DNA from: Rhodeus uyekii
Lineage: Eukaryota; Chordata; Actinopteri; Cypriniformes; Acheilognathidae
Assembly (NCBI GenBank): GCA_037043235.1
Contig: JAWRVZ010000054.1
Span: 737,501 to 801,500, forward strand
Length of the DNA: 64,000 nt
Direction: 5' to 3'
Shown piece by piece: positions 37,075-51,600 of this stretch (its first letter is position 1; each line of letters opens with the position of its first letter). The translations under genes and the position numbers were made by a program. Below the pieces are notes generated by a model. That model did no database searches, was not told where the DNA came from, and worked only from the letters and a program-made list of their open reading frames with translations.

Positions 37075-39461
37075 ATTGCATTGTGTTGCCATACGTTTGC
37101 ATGATGTGGCAAAAACCCTGAAGGTTGAGTCATGGATGTTTTTCTGTTTCCCACATCCCAGTAAAAGCGAGGCATTGGCATTATGTGTTTGCTCGCGCCC
37201 TGCTCACACAATAGTGCTAAAGTAGCAAAGCCAAGTCAAACTACAAATTACAAACACTTGTGCTGGTTTACAAAGTTACAAAGTGAGGAAAGGCTTGAGA
37301 GAATTTCATTTACTTCTTTGTGCAGAAACTATTTCTTATTCCATTCCACTCATTTCAGCCGATATTAAAGCAATATTTCCCTTTTATTTTCTATGATAGT
37401 AGATTGGCGCTAACAACGCCAAGGCCATGACTTTGACTCCCAGGGAATGCAAGCACTTAAAAACACGTGAACCTTGAATGCAATGTAAGTGACTTTGGAT
37501 AAAAGCATGTGCCGCACATGAAACGCTCGACACTTTGAAGACCACTATGGTTGGAAATTTTGCCCAACTTTTCTTTGATGAATATAGACAGCACAACTAC
37601 TAGAAAATGATGCTCAAACATTCAAAGAATTTCCTTCGTTTCATTTCAAAGTGCAGAAAAATAGTGTAAAACAGCGATGTAAAGATTCAGCCCTCTCTTC
37701 AAATCCAATGAACTGAAAACGTTTTACCCTTGAATGCAATGCATGTCACTTTTCGATAAAATCATCTGCCAAATGCATAAAGTTTTGGAAGTTTTGTCCA
37801 ACTCTTGCATGAATACAGGCAGATATTAGAAACTGATGCCCAAGAATTTCCCATGCAATGTTTTGATTTCAAATTGCAGAATTATAATGTTAAACAACGA
37901 TTTAAAGACTCTGTGAATGATTTCAGCTGTTTGCACATGCCGTCTCCTCAAAACCAAACAAGATGCATGCACTGAAAAAAGAAAAGCAAGCTTTGAATGG
38001 CATGTAAATAAATCACTTTGGATAAAAGTAAATTCAAAATGTAAAATGCTAATGAGCATTAAATACAGACAGCACAGCTTTTAGAAAATGATGCTCAAAC
38101 CCCAAAAGCTTTGCGTCAGAGAGACTCACTCAAAATGCTTTGCGCGAGGGTTTCTGAGCTGTGACAGATGAGGATGTGCATATCAGGAATCTTAACGAAA
38201 TCGACGGCGCTTCATGCCGAACGAACCGAGAGCGATAAACCAGACGTATTTACCCAAATAATCAAACATGACAGGAATATAAATGGAGGGAGAAGAGGAT
38301 GTGGCAAGAATGCAGAAAGCTTTTTTAACAGAAGACCAAAGGGAGGATAATGTGAAATTAATCAAAGTAAATGGAGATAAACATAATTGAGAAGAAACAA
38401 TCACATAGAAGCATTTCAACGCTTTTAGACGTTATACCGGGAGGGGTGGAACAAGTGAAATGAATGAGATAAACAGAGGAAGAAAACCCAAAGAGTGAGT
38501 GATGAACGGCGGGCTCAGACCGAGCGCCTGAAGACACGGACGGGCTTATTCATCTTATTTAGCAACGCAGAAGGAAAGTAATGAAAGCAGTTTGTCAAGT
38601 TGTGAGTGTTTCAACTGAAGTCGAGCCACTGCGAAAGAGGAGCAAAGTACACTAACCTGACTTAAGAGGAATATCAGAGCAAAAATATTAAAATGGAATA
38701 TAATTTTATGCAATGTGTCACACGAGTCATTTGAATATTGTTGACTATATTTGCATTCATGCATTTATCAGACTCTTTTAGCACTGCATTCAAAAAACAC
38801 ATTGACATTCTAATCAGTTCTTGCTTTCCCTGAAAATTGAACCCTTGACCTTGATGTTGCATGCGCTGTTCTCTATGGTTTGACACACAGGAAATATGGC
38901 AATTTACTACCAGAAATCCTACATTTTACCTTAAAATATTATATGAAATGCAATGTTAAAACCTTTACAATTTATAAACCTTTTCACCGAGATTCAAATC
39001 AGGGATTCTCGTGCAACATTTGAAGGAAAATCATTTGAACGTTTTTAAAGATGATACGAATAATTCAGTTGTTTGCAAACTTCAAGTGCATGTCTCAAAA
39101 GCTAAACGGAACTAAAATGCATGCAATAAAAAAAAAAATCTAAACCATGCAATGCATCCAATGTGAGTTATTGAATAGAAAGTCACCGCGGATAAAAGCA
39201 TCTGTCAAATGCATAAATGTAAGACGTTAAAAGCTTTGAAGACACTTACAGCTAGAACACAAAAAGCAAACCACACAAAAATAAAGAGTGCATTACAGGG
39301 TGACATTAAATATCACTAAATGCAACTAGAACAAAATGATTTGGTTTTAACCAAATATTTTCTATCTGGTCTATTTAATATTTCCTATGCAATGTTTGAT
39401 ATTGTCACAGAGATGAACTCCGTGGTTCCCTCCTCTGGCCATCGGAGGGAGCTATCGCGCA

Positions 39462-39532
<71 letters not shown>

Positions 39533-42500
39533 CATTTCCCATAAGCCCGTACCTTGGACTGATCACCGCTCCAGCTGACACCCATCACCCGGACTATAAA
39601 AGACTCCATCTTGCACCCTCTTTTTGTGCTGTTTGCGAACATTTCTAAGCAACTGTTTCCCTGTTCCCGACCCTGTTATTTCCCACTGCCGATCGTGTCT
39701 GCCTGCCCTGATCTGATCTTTGCCTGGTATTTCGGTCGTGTTCTCTGCCTGTCATGATTTATCTGGCCTGTTCTCCTACCCTCTGTTATTATTAAAAGAC
39801 ACGCACGTGGATCCCAGCCTGAGTGTCGGTTCGTAACAGATATTCAAAATGTGGCATTTTGATGAAAAACAGCCGTCAGCATAAACAAAAACAATACAAT
39901 AATATTTTACAAATTGCATTGACAGAAGAGAGAATCTGACAGCAGAACTGAGTGCTTCTGCTGTCAGTCTTGGTTTCTGCAGCTTGTTGGTTTCCATAGA
40001 TTAGCAGTGGATGGTCTGCACCTGTGAGCAGCACTTCAGCGCTCTTTAACAGAGATCTCGAGTAGAGCCAAAGGGAGAACTGAGGATTTGAGACTTTGCT
40101 TGCTTTGATTGTTTTCCACATTTATTTATTTAAGGATAAACTCTTGAGACGCATCATCTGAACAATGTTGAATCAGTGGAATATTAACGGCATTGCCACC
40201 TGTGGTGTGCATTATTCCCCAATAATCCAGCGACCTGTATTCCTTACGCATGCACTGCTGTGATGATCAGTTCATCTGCTGTGTCACGAATAAAGATCGC
40301 GTCTCACTGACTCGACTGACATTTGCTTCCACCTCTGTGGCCTCGGCGGCCGAGGGCGCGTCTGCTCGTGCGTTTGCTCTGCGGGAAGACGTGAGTCACT
40401 CACGGTCTCTCCCACACGTGTCACTCTCTCATGACCTCCCATCTGCTCCACACCTCCACGTCTCATGCTTTCACACGGCTGACGGCCAGCACTCCAGGTC
40501 TCCGCTGGGCCTCCTGATGCCTCACTGCGCTGGTTTAGATCGGTATGAGTGACAGTATTTTCCTCTCCTCATTTTTAATCTACTTGCTCTGAATTCAGTC
40601 CAGGCTTTCATTTCGTGCTTCCACTCACTGTTAAAAGAAACCTTGTTTGATCCATAGTGACATTTACGGCATCTTATAGTTTTGTTTGTATTAGATGATA
40701 AATACAGTAAAACAGTGTAATATTATATCAGTGTAAATCAGCGGTTTTCTATGTGAATATATAGTAAAGTGTCATTTATTCCTGTGATTAAAGCTGAATT
40801 TATTAGATGATAAATACAGTAAAACAGTGTAATATTATATCAGTGTAAAACAGCTGTTTTCTATGTGAATATATAGTAAAGTGTCATTTATTCCTGTGAT
40901 TAAAGCTGAATTTATTAGATGATAAATACAGTAAAACAGTGTAATATTATATCAGTGTAAAACAGCTGTTTTCTATGTGAATATATAGTAAAGTGTCATT
41001 TATTCCTGTGATTAAAGCTGAATTTATTAGATGATAAATACAGTAAAACAGTGTAATATTATATCAGTGTAAAACAGCTGTTTTCTATGTGAATATATAG
41101 TAAAGTGTCATTTATCCCTGGGATTAAAGCTGAATTTATTAGATGATAAATACAGTAAAACAGTGTAATCTTATAGTGTAAAACAGGTGTTTTCTATGTG
41201 AATATATAGTAAAGTGTCATTTATTCCTGTGATTAAAGCTGAATTTATTAGATGATAAATACAGTAAACACAGTGTAATATTATATCAGTGTAAATCAGC
41301 TGTTTTCTATGTGAATATATAGTAAAGTGTCATTTATTCCTGTGATTAAAGCTGAATTTATTAGATGATAAATACAGTAAAACAGTGTAATCTTATATCA
41401 GTGTAAAACAGCTGTTTTCTATGTGAATATATAGTAAAGTGTCATTTATTCCTGTGATTAAAGCTGAATTTATTAGATGATACAGTAAAACAGTGTAATA
41501 TTATATCAGTGTAAAACAGCTGTTTTCTATGTGAATATATAGTAAAGTGTCATTTATTCCTGTGATTAAAGGTGAATTTATTAGATTTATAAATACAGTA
41601 AAACAGTGTAATATTATATCAGTGTAAAACAGCTGTTTTCTATGTGAATATATAGTAAAGTGTCATTTATTCCTGTGATTAAAGCTGAATTTATTAGATG
41701 ATAAATACAGTAAAACAGTGTAATATTATATCAGTGTAAAACAGCTGTTTTCTATGTGAATATATAGTAAAGTGTCATTTATTCCTGTGATTAAAGTTGT
41801 ATTTTCAGCATCATTACTCCAGTCTTCAGAGTCACATGATCTTCACAAATCATTGTAATATGATGATTTGATGTTCAACAAACATTTATGATTATAATCA
41901 GTGTTGAAAACAGTTGCGCCGATTCAGATTTTGGTGGAAAATTATACATTTTGATTATCAGGATTCTTTGATGAATTGAAAGTTCACTTTTGATCTGTTT
42001 AAAGTGAAAACACGCAAGTATTCATTATCTTAATGACCCCAGGGGTCAATAAAGGTTTCATTTTAATATTGATTATTTTTTTGTCCATTTGAATCTCACA
42101 AAATTGTCTATGAACTTTTGCTCAATCGGTAACAAACCAAATTGCAATCAAATGGATAACTTCAAATCAAAGACAAACCATTCGTGCTTTATTAATATCC
42201 TGCAGTGTTACTTTTCAGCATCTTATTTTTGTCAACAACGCCTTTTCATTTAAAGTATTAATTGATTAGATTATTATAATATTATAGTAATATAGATGAT
42301 TAACTTTTGATCCTTGTCCAAAAATGTTTCACAAATTCAGCTAATAGTTAAGTTTCATTATGGGCCATTGTGAATGTCGAAGCAAGAGAAAACTTGTTTA
42401 CACTTTGTTTTAGACAGTCTACCAAGTATAATTACCTGTGAAATAAACTCTGATCATGAGGAAAAGGACAGATAAATTATCCTTCACCATAAAAACAATT

Positions 42501-45500
42501 TGTTTTTGCACCCACACAATCCCATTACCCTCTTTCTGAATGCATTGTTAGAATATAACCGCAATAAATGTGCTGGCAACTAATCTATTGTTTGAGTGAG
42601 AGGAGAAACCCGTGAAATGAAGCTAATGGTGATTGTGTTTAATGTCTCTGTGTAATCAGACACAATTGTGCGGCTGATCGTTCGATCTGAGACTGATTGC
42701 TAAAGTTTCATTGTCTGGAGAGAAACACACTCCTCCATGACAACCTGGACACGAACGCAGCCAGAAGAAATATCATAGGGATTCATAGGGACAAAAACAC
42801 AAGAGAAGAAACTATTAAAAATGTCTGCGTATATATAATATATATTATTTCTGCTATAAAACTTTCTGGCAAAATGTCTAACAAACTAAACTCAAAATAT
42901 ATAAATGTCTATGAAAAAAATAAAGGTTTTGCTAGTGCGTTATTAATATACTCTTTACCATCTTATTTTCATCAACAGTGTGTTTAAATTAAAATCTGAT
43001 CTGATCAGTGAAAATGTTGTCTTTTCAGGAAACCTAATTAAAAACTTTTTCCAGGCATTTAATAGAAATATTTTAATGCATTAAAATGCTTAATCCATAA
43101 CTATTGACAAACTTGTGAATGGCAGTGCAATCAGATTTATATAAGGATAAATGTAGAATTGTATGGATTATATAACTCGATTCATCCTCAACCTCGTCCA
43201 ATCAAAACTCCCCATCGCTCCCGCCAGGGTTAAATTAGCAGAGCCAATTACACTCTTCAGATTGACCCAGAATTCGGGGTTAATTATAAGCAGCAAGAGG
43301 AAGCAGAACAGAAAAAACAAACGGGCTCTTTCCATGCCAAGTACAACCACCACTTCACCCTCAATCCGGCTGCTGTTCCTCTTCCATAGTCATGTGAGCG
43401 TCCGCCGCCCTTACATGCATTGATCATCTTCTTTAATGACAGACAACGGACAAAAGGAACAGTACAACAAATGACAATTTCGGTCTGGCCGTGGGGGTCA
43501 GAGGAGGAAAGTGTGGTTGTGCTTAGAGTTGGAGAGCCAGCGGTCTCATCAAAGACCTGGAATGGACTTCACGAACAATTCTCATCCAGTGCAGACTGTG
43601 AAAAGATTCAATGCGGAGGAAGCGCAACACTGACACAATCCCTCGCCACACAGATTCCAGTGAAAATACAGCACTCGAATCCACTCCAATGTGTGGTTTA
43701 AATTAGCAAAAGTGCAAAATAATTAAATGCGTAAAAAAGTATGCATAAATAAACAAATAAATGTATAAATAAATGCAAAAAATAAATGTAGAAATAAATG
43801 TATACATACATTCATAAACTCATAAATAAATGTATGCATAAATGTATAAATTAATAAATGAATAAATTAACTCAAACAAAAGCATAATTAAATAATGAAA
43901 TGCATAAATAAATGCATGTGTAAATAAACAAATAAATCCATAAATCAATCAATTTATAAATAATTAAATGTGTAAATAAATGAATGCATAAATGTATGCA
44001 TAAATAAACAAATTCATAAACTCAAATAAAAGCATAAATAAATGCATAAATAAATTCAGATCATTCGTTCAGTATCAAAAAGATGTGATTAAAAATAGTT
44101 ACATTTTCTTTTAAAGACCTGGTATTGTATGTTGGCAAAAAAGGGGAATTTTTCCAATGATGTGGAAAATCTATTATTAATTCCTAATATTGACATACTT
44201 GAAAAAGTCAGAAAACTGCATGGTCAGACAATTCACTTATTTATATATTTATATGTTAAAATGTCATGATTATGGTTTTCAGATATTACCTTTCGTGAAA
44301 TGTGCAATAGCTGTTTGTAAATATAAACGGTTTGCAAATGAAGTAATAAATGGAGTTATTGTCTCCTAAAAGAAAGATTGATTCTGAACGGCCTGAAACG
44401 AGTCGTCAGTAATTCCACTCCTTGTAACTCATTAGCATAAGTCCCGCCTCTGGTGTTGATTGGCTGATTGCTGTCTTTTTGCTCTGCCCTTAATCCCTGT
44501 CGTTGTGTGTGAGACTGGAAGAGCGTGTGTTGTTCATGTGGAGACGCGGTTTCTGATTGATGCACCATTGTTACTGTTCGTATCACCGCCAATCAAGAGC
44601 TGAGATTCAGATATGATAATGAGCAACGTTTCTGACAAATCAGAGCAGAGCAGCTCTCAGAGGGGTGGGGCTTAGAGAGACTGAATCTCCGAACGAAGCG
44701 TTTCAGAAGCTGAGAGAAAAGAGTTGATGCTGCAATGTGGATTATGAGAAATTTAAAGTGTTTTTTGACCTTGAATGCATGGAAATATATTCTATTAGAC
44801 TCCAAAGAAACTTTAAAATTGCATAATAGGATGAAATAAGTAAACAAATAAATTATGTATCATTCGCTACAGATAAAAGAAAAGGACATAAAATATTTCA
44901 ATGTAATTTAAAATGACTGATTTGAACATTTGTGTGTTTATGCTGTATGAATGTGTAACCGAGGGAGTTCATCTAAACTCAAACAACTAATAAAACAAGA
45001 AAGTGCAGATAAAACAGTCAATCTTTCTCTCACTGAAGATGCGGATGAACGCATGCGACAAGCGTTTCAGTCAGTCTGTAGGCGTCGGCAGATCAGACAG
45101 AAACATCACAGCTGGTCGCTCATTCTGTCAGCCAGAGGAAGAAGTTGTGTCACATCCACTACTAAAATCATTTAAAGTCAGCTTGCCGTGAGCGATGGAG
45201 CCCGAGGCGGTGAGAACACACACCGTCCGACCGCCAGACTCCAGTTATCCAGCCCGAATCATTTCACACAAGACTGACAGCTTGAGCTCAGATTCAGTAG
45301 CATGGAGACTTGCATTTTTAACAACACAACTAAAAGATCATGCCATTCAGAGAGAAACGTTTGTTCTTTTCTATATCTGGAGCGTCGCTCTGTAAACAGG
45401 CTCTCAGAAACCCCTGATGGCACACAGAGTGCAAGGAAACGGATGAATGGCAAACTTTAAAATGGATTACAGTAATCCCTCGAGATACGAGCGTCTCTAC

Positions 45501-48500
45501 ATACGAGTATTCCAAGATATGAGCAAACCTTCAGGCATATTTTTGCCTCTAGATAAGAGTACATTTGAGATGAGCACGCGTACTGACGCAGATGCCGACG
45601 CACGTTCACTTCACGTGTTGTGCATTATTCTTTATAGTAGCGATGAACTCTAAGAAAGTGAGTGGTAAGGATGGTAGTGAGAAGAAGAAACACATGATGA
45701 CTACGGAAATAAAGCATAAAATTGTGGCCGCGGTGCTGCATGAGTGATCCAGCAGCAGGAGCATCAGGAGGAACTGTGAACTGAGGAGCTGATCAAGATA
45801 TAGACGATACGCAGGTGTTGCAAGAGCTCAGCAGTGGCGAGGAGGAGCGTGAAAGGGAGGAAAACATTTCTACAAGTGAAATTAGGCAGTGATGGCTATG
45901 TGGCAGAAGGTTTCTGATTTCATTGAAAAGAAACACCCTGATAAATCGTCTATTGGTTGTGCTTCTGCGCTTTTTCATGACACGTGCCATACTTATTTTT
46001 AAAGCTAGACAGAAACCAATCTCCCTTGATAGGGATTTCGTTAAAAGGTCTGCGCCAAGTGAAAGTGAGGGTTGTCAGGCGAAAAAAGGAAAGAAAACAA
46101 ATCGAAAAAAGCTAAACAATTAATAGAAAATGGAAACGTAAAAAAAAAAATCGTAAGCAAAGTTCATAAGTTGAGTTATGTTAATTCAAGTTGCGTAGTG
46201 TTCGTGTAAGGTAGTGGTTCTGAAATAGTGGGGCGCGCCCCCCCTGGGGAACATGCTTTTTTTTTTGCCAGGAGTAGGTTTTCTTGCACTGAACAAGAGC
46301 AGCATATATGAAGTTCAGATAACAAACCCCTCACCCTTTGACATGTACGGTCACACCAGTGTTCATATGCGTCACGTGATCAACCGCTAAATTCACACGT
46401 GTTTTCATGCGATATCTGGCACTGATCCAGAGAAAGACGCGCTCAGAGCTTGTCATTTATCACAACAATTCAGTGTTTTCAACCACATAAGGTTTCTTTT
46501 AGGTTTCGAACATTTAAATACTCATAAGTACTGGCAAAACAATGCATTTATACTTTGAAAAATACACATGAATGTCTATAAAAGAGGAAATGGCAATCCA
46601 TTAAATTATAAACTGACAAGGTGTTTTACTCATATCAGATAAACATTGTATTGGTATAAACTTCACTCTGTTCTTCTCCCACTTCACCGGCCACTTACTA
46701 TCACGTATTTCAGAAGAAGTGACTGAACTGACGCGTTGTAAATCAGATCAGATTCTCTGAACTGCGGCACAAACTAACACGCCGCCCATCGCGCTACACA
46801 GATCGACGAACATGATCATTATAAAAATTAAGCGACAAAACACATTCACTTCCACATATCTGACAATCTGAATATCAGGTAGTTGATGACAGAGCCAACA
46901 AGTTGGTGACTATTTTGAATAAAAAAGAAAAAACTAAATGTGATAGAGCTCTACCATACAGCGCTTTTGTATGGCGTCGCCATGGAAACAATAAGGCAAA
47001 AAATTCAAAATAGGGGGAGGGGGGGCGCACGAAATGTTTACCTCCTCCTGGTGGTGGGGGGGGGGGCGTGACAAAAAATAATTGAGAAGCACTAGTGTAG
47101 GGTAAGATACGAAATCAAGTGTCTGCGTACCAACCCCCTTCCTCCCTCCTCCACACCTGCCGCTACTTTCCTTGGGAATCGAACCCTGACCTTAATGTTG
47201 CAAGCGCTGCTCTCTACTGTTAGACACAGGAAAGCATAATTTAAAAAAAAGAAAGCAAATTCTGACTTTTTTCACAATTAAAAATTATTTTCTCATGAAT
47301 TGTAAGCAAATCTAGGGGAAAAAAAATTCATAATTGTTGAGTTGTAATTATCTTTCTATTTTTCATTCAGTTCCACATGCATGTCAGTGGTTTCCATGAG
47401 CAAAAGTGTTATATTGCAAATTGTGTATTTCCAAGTGTTGTGTGTATGAAATGTTACTTTTTGATAGTAGCAGAAAGACACAATGTTTGCACTTTTTGTG
47501 AGATCCAAAGTATCAACAGTATCATAATTTTATCGAAAAATGCAATTCAGAACAGAAAAACTAGATTAAGATATACTGCGAGAAAGAAATCAGCCGAAAA
47601 ACAGATTAAGTTTAAAGACATTTCCGTCAACACGATGCAATGCATAATTCAAAAAACAGGGAAATTAAAAATCAACACAGAACATTCCTTATTATTAAGA
47701 TAAAACATTGACCCGTATTGTTATGTAGTGATACTGAAAATAAGAAAAATGTGAAACAATATCCATTGGATTTCAGATGCGTGTGCATTTCGATATGAAG
47801 GTAAGGCTTATAAATATTAGATTATTTCAGCACAAGTTTCACAGCACAGTGTTGTGTGTGAGTCAGAGGATGTGTGTTCTTTAGATGGCCAAACACTTCA
47901 GAAGGCGTTAGACAGTGTGTCTCTTTCCTCCAGAGACCCAAAATCCTCTGAGAAGTGCGATTCTGGTCACAGGACTGAAACGGGTGCAAACTCGATGTCC
48001 CTGCATGTCACCTTGAGAGTGTTGAATCAGAACGCAACATATGCTGCATTTCTGCGGTTCTGTATGTGTTACAGGCCCAGGAAAAGTCTGGCCTGTTAGT
48101 TCCTGCTGGCAGATGAGCAGCTAACAAAGTAACGTTCAAACTAATATTGAATAAATGAATGCAACTGACGGCGAATAACAAACAAATAAATGAATGCATG
48201 AATAAACAAATAAATGGATGAATAAATAAATGCATAAATAATTAAATGCATAAACAAAAGTATGCGTAAATAAATGTATAAAAGCAGAAATAAATAAATG
48301 CATAAATAATTAAATGCAATAAATAAATGTATAAGTAAATAAATTTAAAACCATTTAAATAAAAGCATAAATATTTAAATGTTTAAATAAATAATTAAAT
48401 GTATAAAATGTATGCATAAATAAATGTAGAAATTAATAAATGCATAAATAATTAAATGCGTAAAATAAATGCATAAACAAAAGTATGCATAAACAAATGC

Positions 48501-48658
48501 TAAAAAATAAATGTATAAAAAAATTCATAAACTGATAAATAAATGCATAAACAATTCAATGCATAAACAAATGTATAAATTAATAAATGCATAAATTATT
48601 TCTCAAATAAATGCACAACTGAATTCATAAATAAAAAAACAAAGCATAAATGTATGTA

Positions 48659-48689
<31 letters not shown>

Positions 48690-51600
48690 ATGCATGCATG
48701 CGTAAATAAATAAATGCATATATAAATAAATGTATAAATAATTAAATGTGTAAATAAATAAATAAATTCATAAACTCAAATAAAAGCATAAATGCATGCA
48801 TAAATAAATTCACTCTTTTGTTCTCTCTGGGCAGCTTCACCCCTCAAGCTCCATGTAATATTAGTTGCTTTTTTATTCTCTAGGCTTTTAAAACTAAAAC
48901 TAAAATGATTCTAATGTCATTTTTTATGCATGACTCGCTTTATGTTGCGTGTGGGTCCTAGCAACTAAATCTGCCACATAAAACAGATGCAAATCAAGCT
49001 GAGTTTCCCCAGTGAGCGCGACACAGAGCTGCGCCGCATGAATCACTGCGACGGGTTTGGGCTTTGACATATATTATAATGTTTTTATTGCAATTTAATT
49101 TCCCGCAACGCCACCGTAAGAGGAGGACAAACACGAGGTGAACTTAAGCATAACTTTTATATTGTTAGTGATACTTGAAGATGAACACTTTCTGGACTGA
49201 AGCAACATTTGTATTATATATAATATATACATTTCAAAACATTAGATGTTTCTGACTATTATGTCACAGAGTTTATATTGAATAAAGGAGTAAAACCCCC
49301 CTGGAAGAATGAAACACAGCAACTGTCTCTATTGATTTAGTTCTCTGGTTTCTCTCTAAGCCTCTCATGAAAAATGCATTGACTAACGTTCAGCTCAGCC
49401 TGAACTGCTTCCAGGTATTTTCGGTAACATTGATCTGATTGTTATGCATGAGCACAAATCTGCAAACGACTTCAAATCATTGACAAAGTAATGGGACTTT
49501 CAAAACATTACATTGCCATCACTGTTTGCACACTTGTACCTTCCGCTCAGGGTTTTAAAATGCAATGGCATAGTTTCCATTGGATGTGAAGGGAATAAAA
49601 TCCGGTAATGTGTGTGTTAACCCTTTAGCTTGAACAGACGTGTGCAGCGTTCCGGATGCGTGCTCTGAAACCTCAAAAAGCATCATCTTAGTGAGCATGA
49701 CACATGTGTTTCAAATCTCTCAGACGAAGCGTTGGGTTTCCTTCGACCTCCTGCTAAAAGGGTCAGAGCGCAGCGCTGGAGATCGAAGGCGTTTCTCAAA
49801 GAGACTCGTGCCCTGCTTCAGGATCAGCCCGATAAAACACGCTAAAATAATGTTTGAATAATATGGGAATTGTGTGTCGTCTCTCATTTCATCCCACAGA
49901 GGAAATTAAAAGATTGAGCATGTGATCTTTGGCTCAGGTGAGTGAGAGAGCGTAAGTGTGTCTTCAAAGGGACTTTCAGGCTCTGTAATGGTTGGAAATA
50001 ATGGACATAATGCAGTTATGCTTCTTCCTCAAAGAGTCAGGCTGTTCTCAGACTCCAGGATGGACTGAAATGACTGAGAGTGTCAGAGGAGCAGGAGGAG
50101 GAGGAAGAGGGAGGGATAACATAGATAAACACTATGGAAGTGAAGTGTTTCTTCCCGTGTTGTGTATTGGATAGACTCAGCTCATATTTATTATTATTGA
50201 ACAGTCATAACTCGTGCTGCTCCCAGCTTAATACTCGTGAATCACTCGTTGCCCCCGGTAACCCCCGCTGTAAATCCAAGCTGCCTCTAGTGGAGATCAT
50301 ATGCAATTACCCCATAAATGAGGAGCTTGAGCTGCTCCGAGTGCTTCTAGCGTCGGCGTCTGTAAGCTGCTCGTATCTCAAATATTTACTCATATCTCAA
50401 AGCAAAATGTGCTTGAAGGCTTGCTCATATCTCAGAATACTCCTATGATGAGACGCTCGTATCTCAAGGCATTACTGTATCAAGTTGTTTAACTTGTTTT
50501 CTGAGAAAAACATTAGGCAAGTTTATACTTAAAACAAGAACATATATTTGAATATTTCAGAAAGCAAGACTCTTTATCTTATTTCACTTTGCTTATGAAG
50601 TAAATGTTTCTTGATTTAAGAATGTTTAGATATTTTTTCTGAAAAACAAGACAAAAATTAGAACTGTTTCGCAGTGTATTTTCTTCCCTATATTGTATAC
50701 ATATATATTTTTAAATATACTCAAAGATAAAAAAAAAAAATTCTCTAACCAAAGTCTGTTCTTCATTATCCGTCACATAACACACCACAAAAAGCCATTG
50801 TTTCCTGAAAAAGGGTTTTTTCGGCTGGTAATGCTTCTAACTTTGCTCCATTTGTCATCCAAACAAGCCTTGAACTTGTTTTTACACTGTTAGAATATTA
50901 TACGTCCCCCGGACATTGTGGTTTTAGGGGTTTCTTCTAAAGGTCCATTAAGGTTCACACGCTCTGACTCTATTCTGTGCAATTTGGAGACACGAGCAAC
51001 ATCAATGAGAATGAAACATCACTGCCTTTTAATGAGTAACATGTTTTAACTTTTCTTTTGAAAGAACATGTGCTAGATGGCCGTGTGCACATTAGAGACG
51101 AGCCTTTAACATTCATTTTCTGCCTTGCAAGCTTTGCTGTTTACGTTAGCGAATGCGACTGAATCGAGACTGTAACCCTGAATATTCAGAGCAGTGATGA
51201 GCCTTGATGCGCTGCTTTCACACACGCAATACATTTAATCTGAAGTAAAATCTCGCTTACACCGAAAGTTATGCTTGCGCAGTTACATATGAACCGTGAA
51301 GCTAAAGAGTCATTGTGCAAAAAGAGTCTCTGTCATCTAAAAAAGCTGGTAAAAGCTGATCAATTAGCTGGTTTCAGGCCTCAGAAGCGCACTGATGCAT
51401 CGCTGTGGGTGTTTGTGCCGACGGGAAATCACTCTTCATGGCCTCTTTACACCAAACATCCTCTTAAATGAACTCAGGCAGCTGAAACTGTATGTCCTCG
51501 GCCGACTATTTCTGCTGCATTTTCACTTGAGCTCAATCGAATCTCTCTAGAGATGCTCTTTGGAAGAAGTGCAGAAAACCGACAAACACTCAACATCCAC

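Noticed and set aside
40250..40552. 100-codon plus-strand open frame
   Set aside because: No recognisable domain, no splice context and it lies deep inside the rab26 intron. A chance frame in a locally GC-richer stretch is more likely.
40690..41805. CRISPR-like direct repeats
   Set aside because: Units are contiguous 112-bp tandem copies without variable spacers, in a vertebrate genome.
47377..47703. 108-codon plus-strand open frame
   Set aside because: AT-rich sequence with low-complexity Lys/Asn content, no domain and no splice signals.
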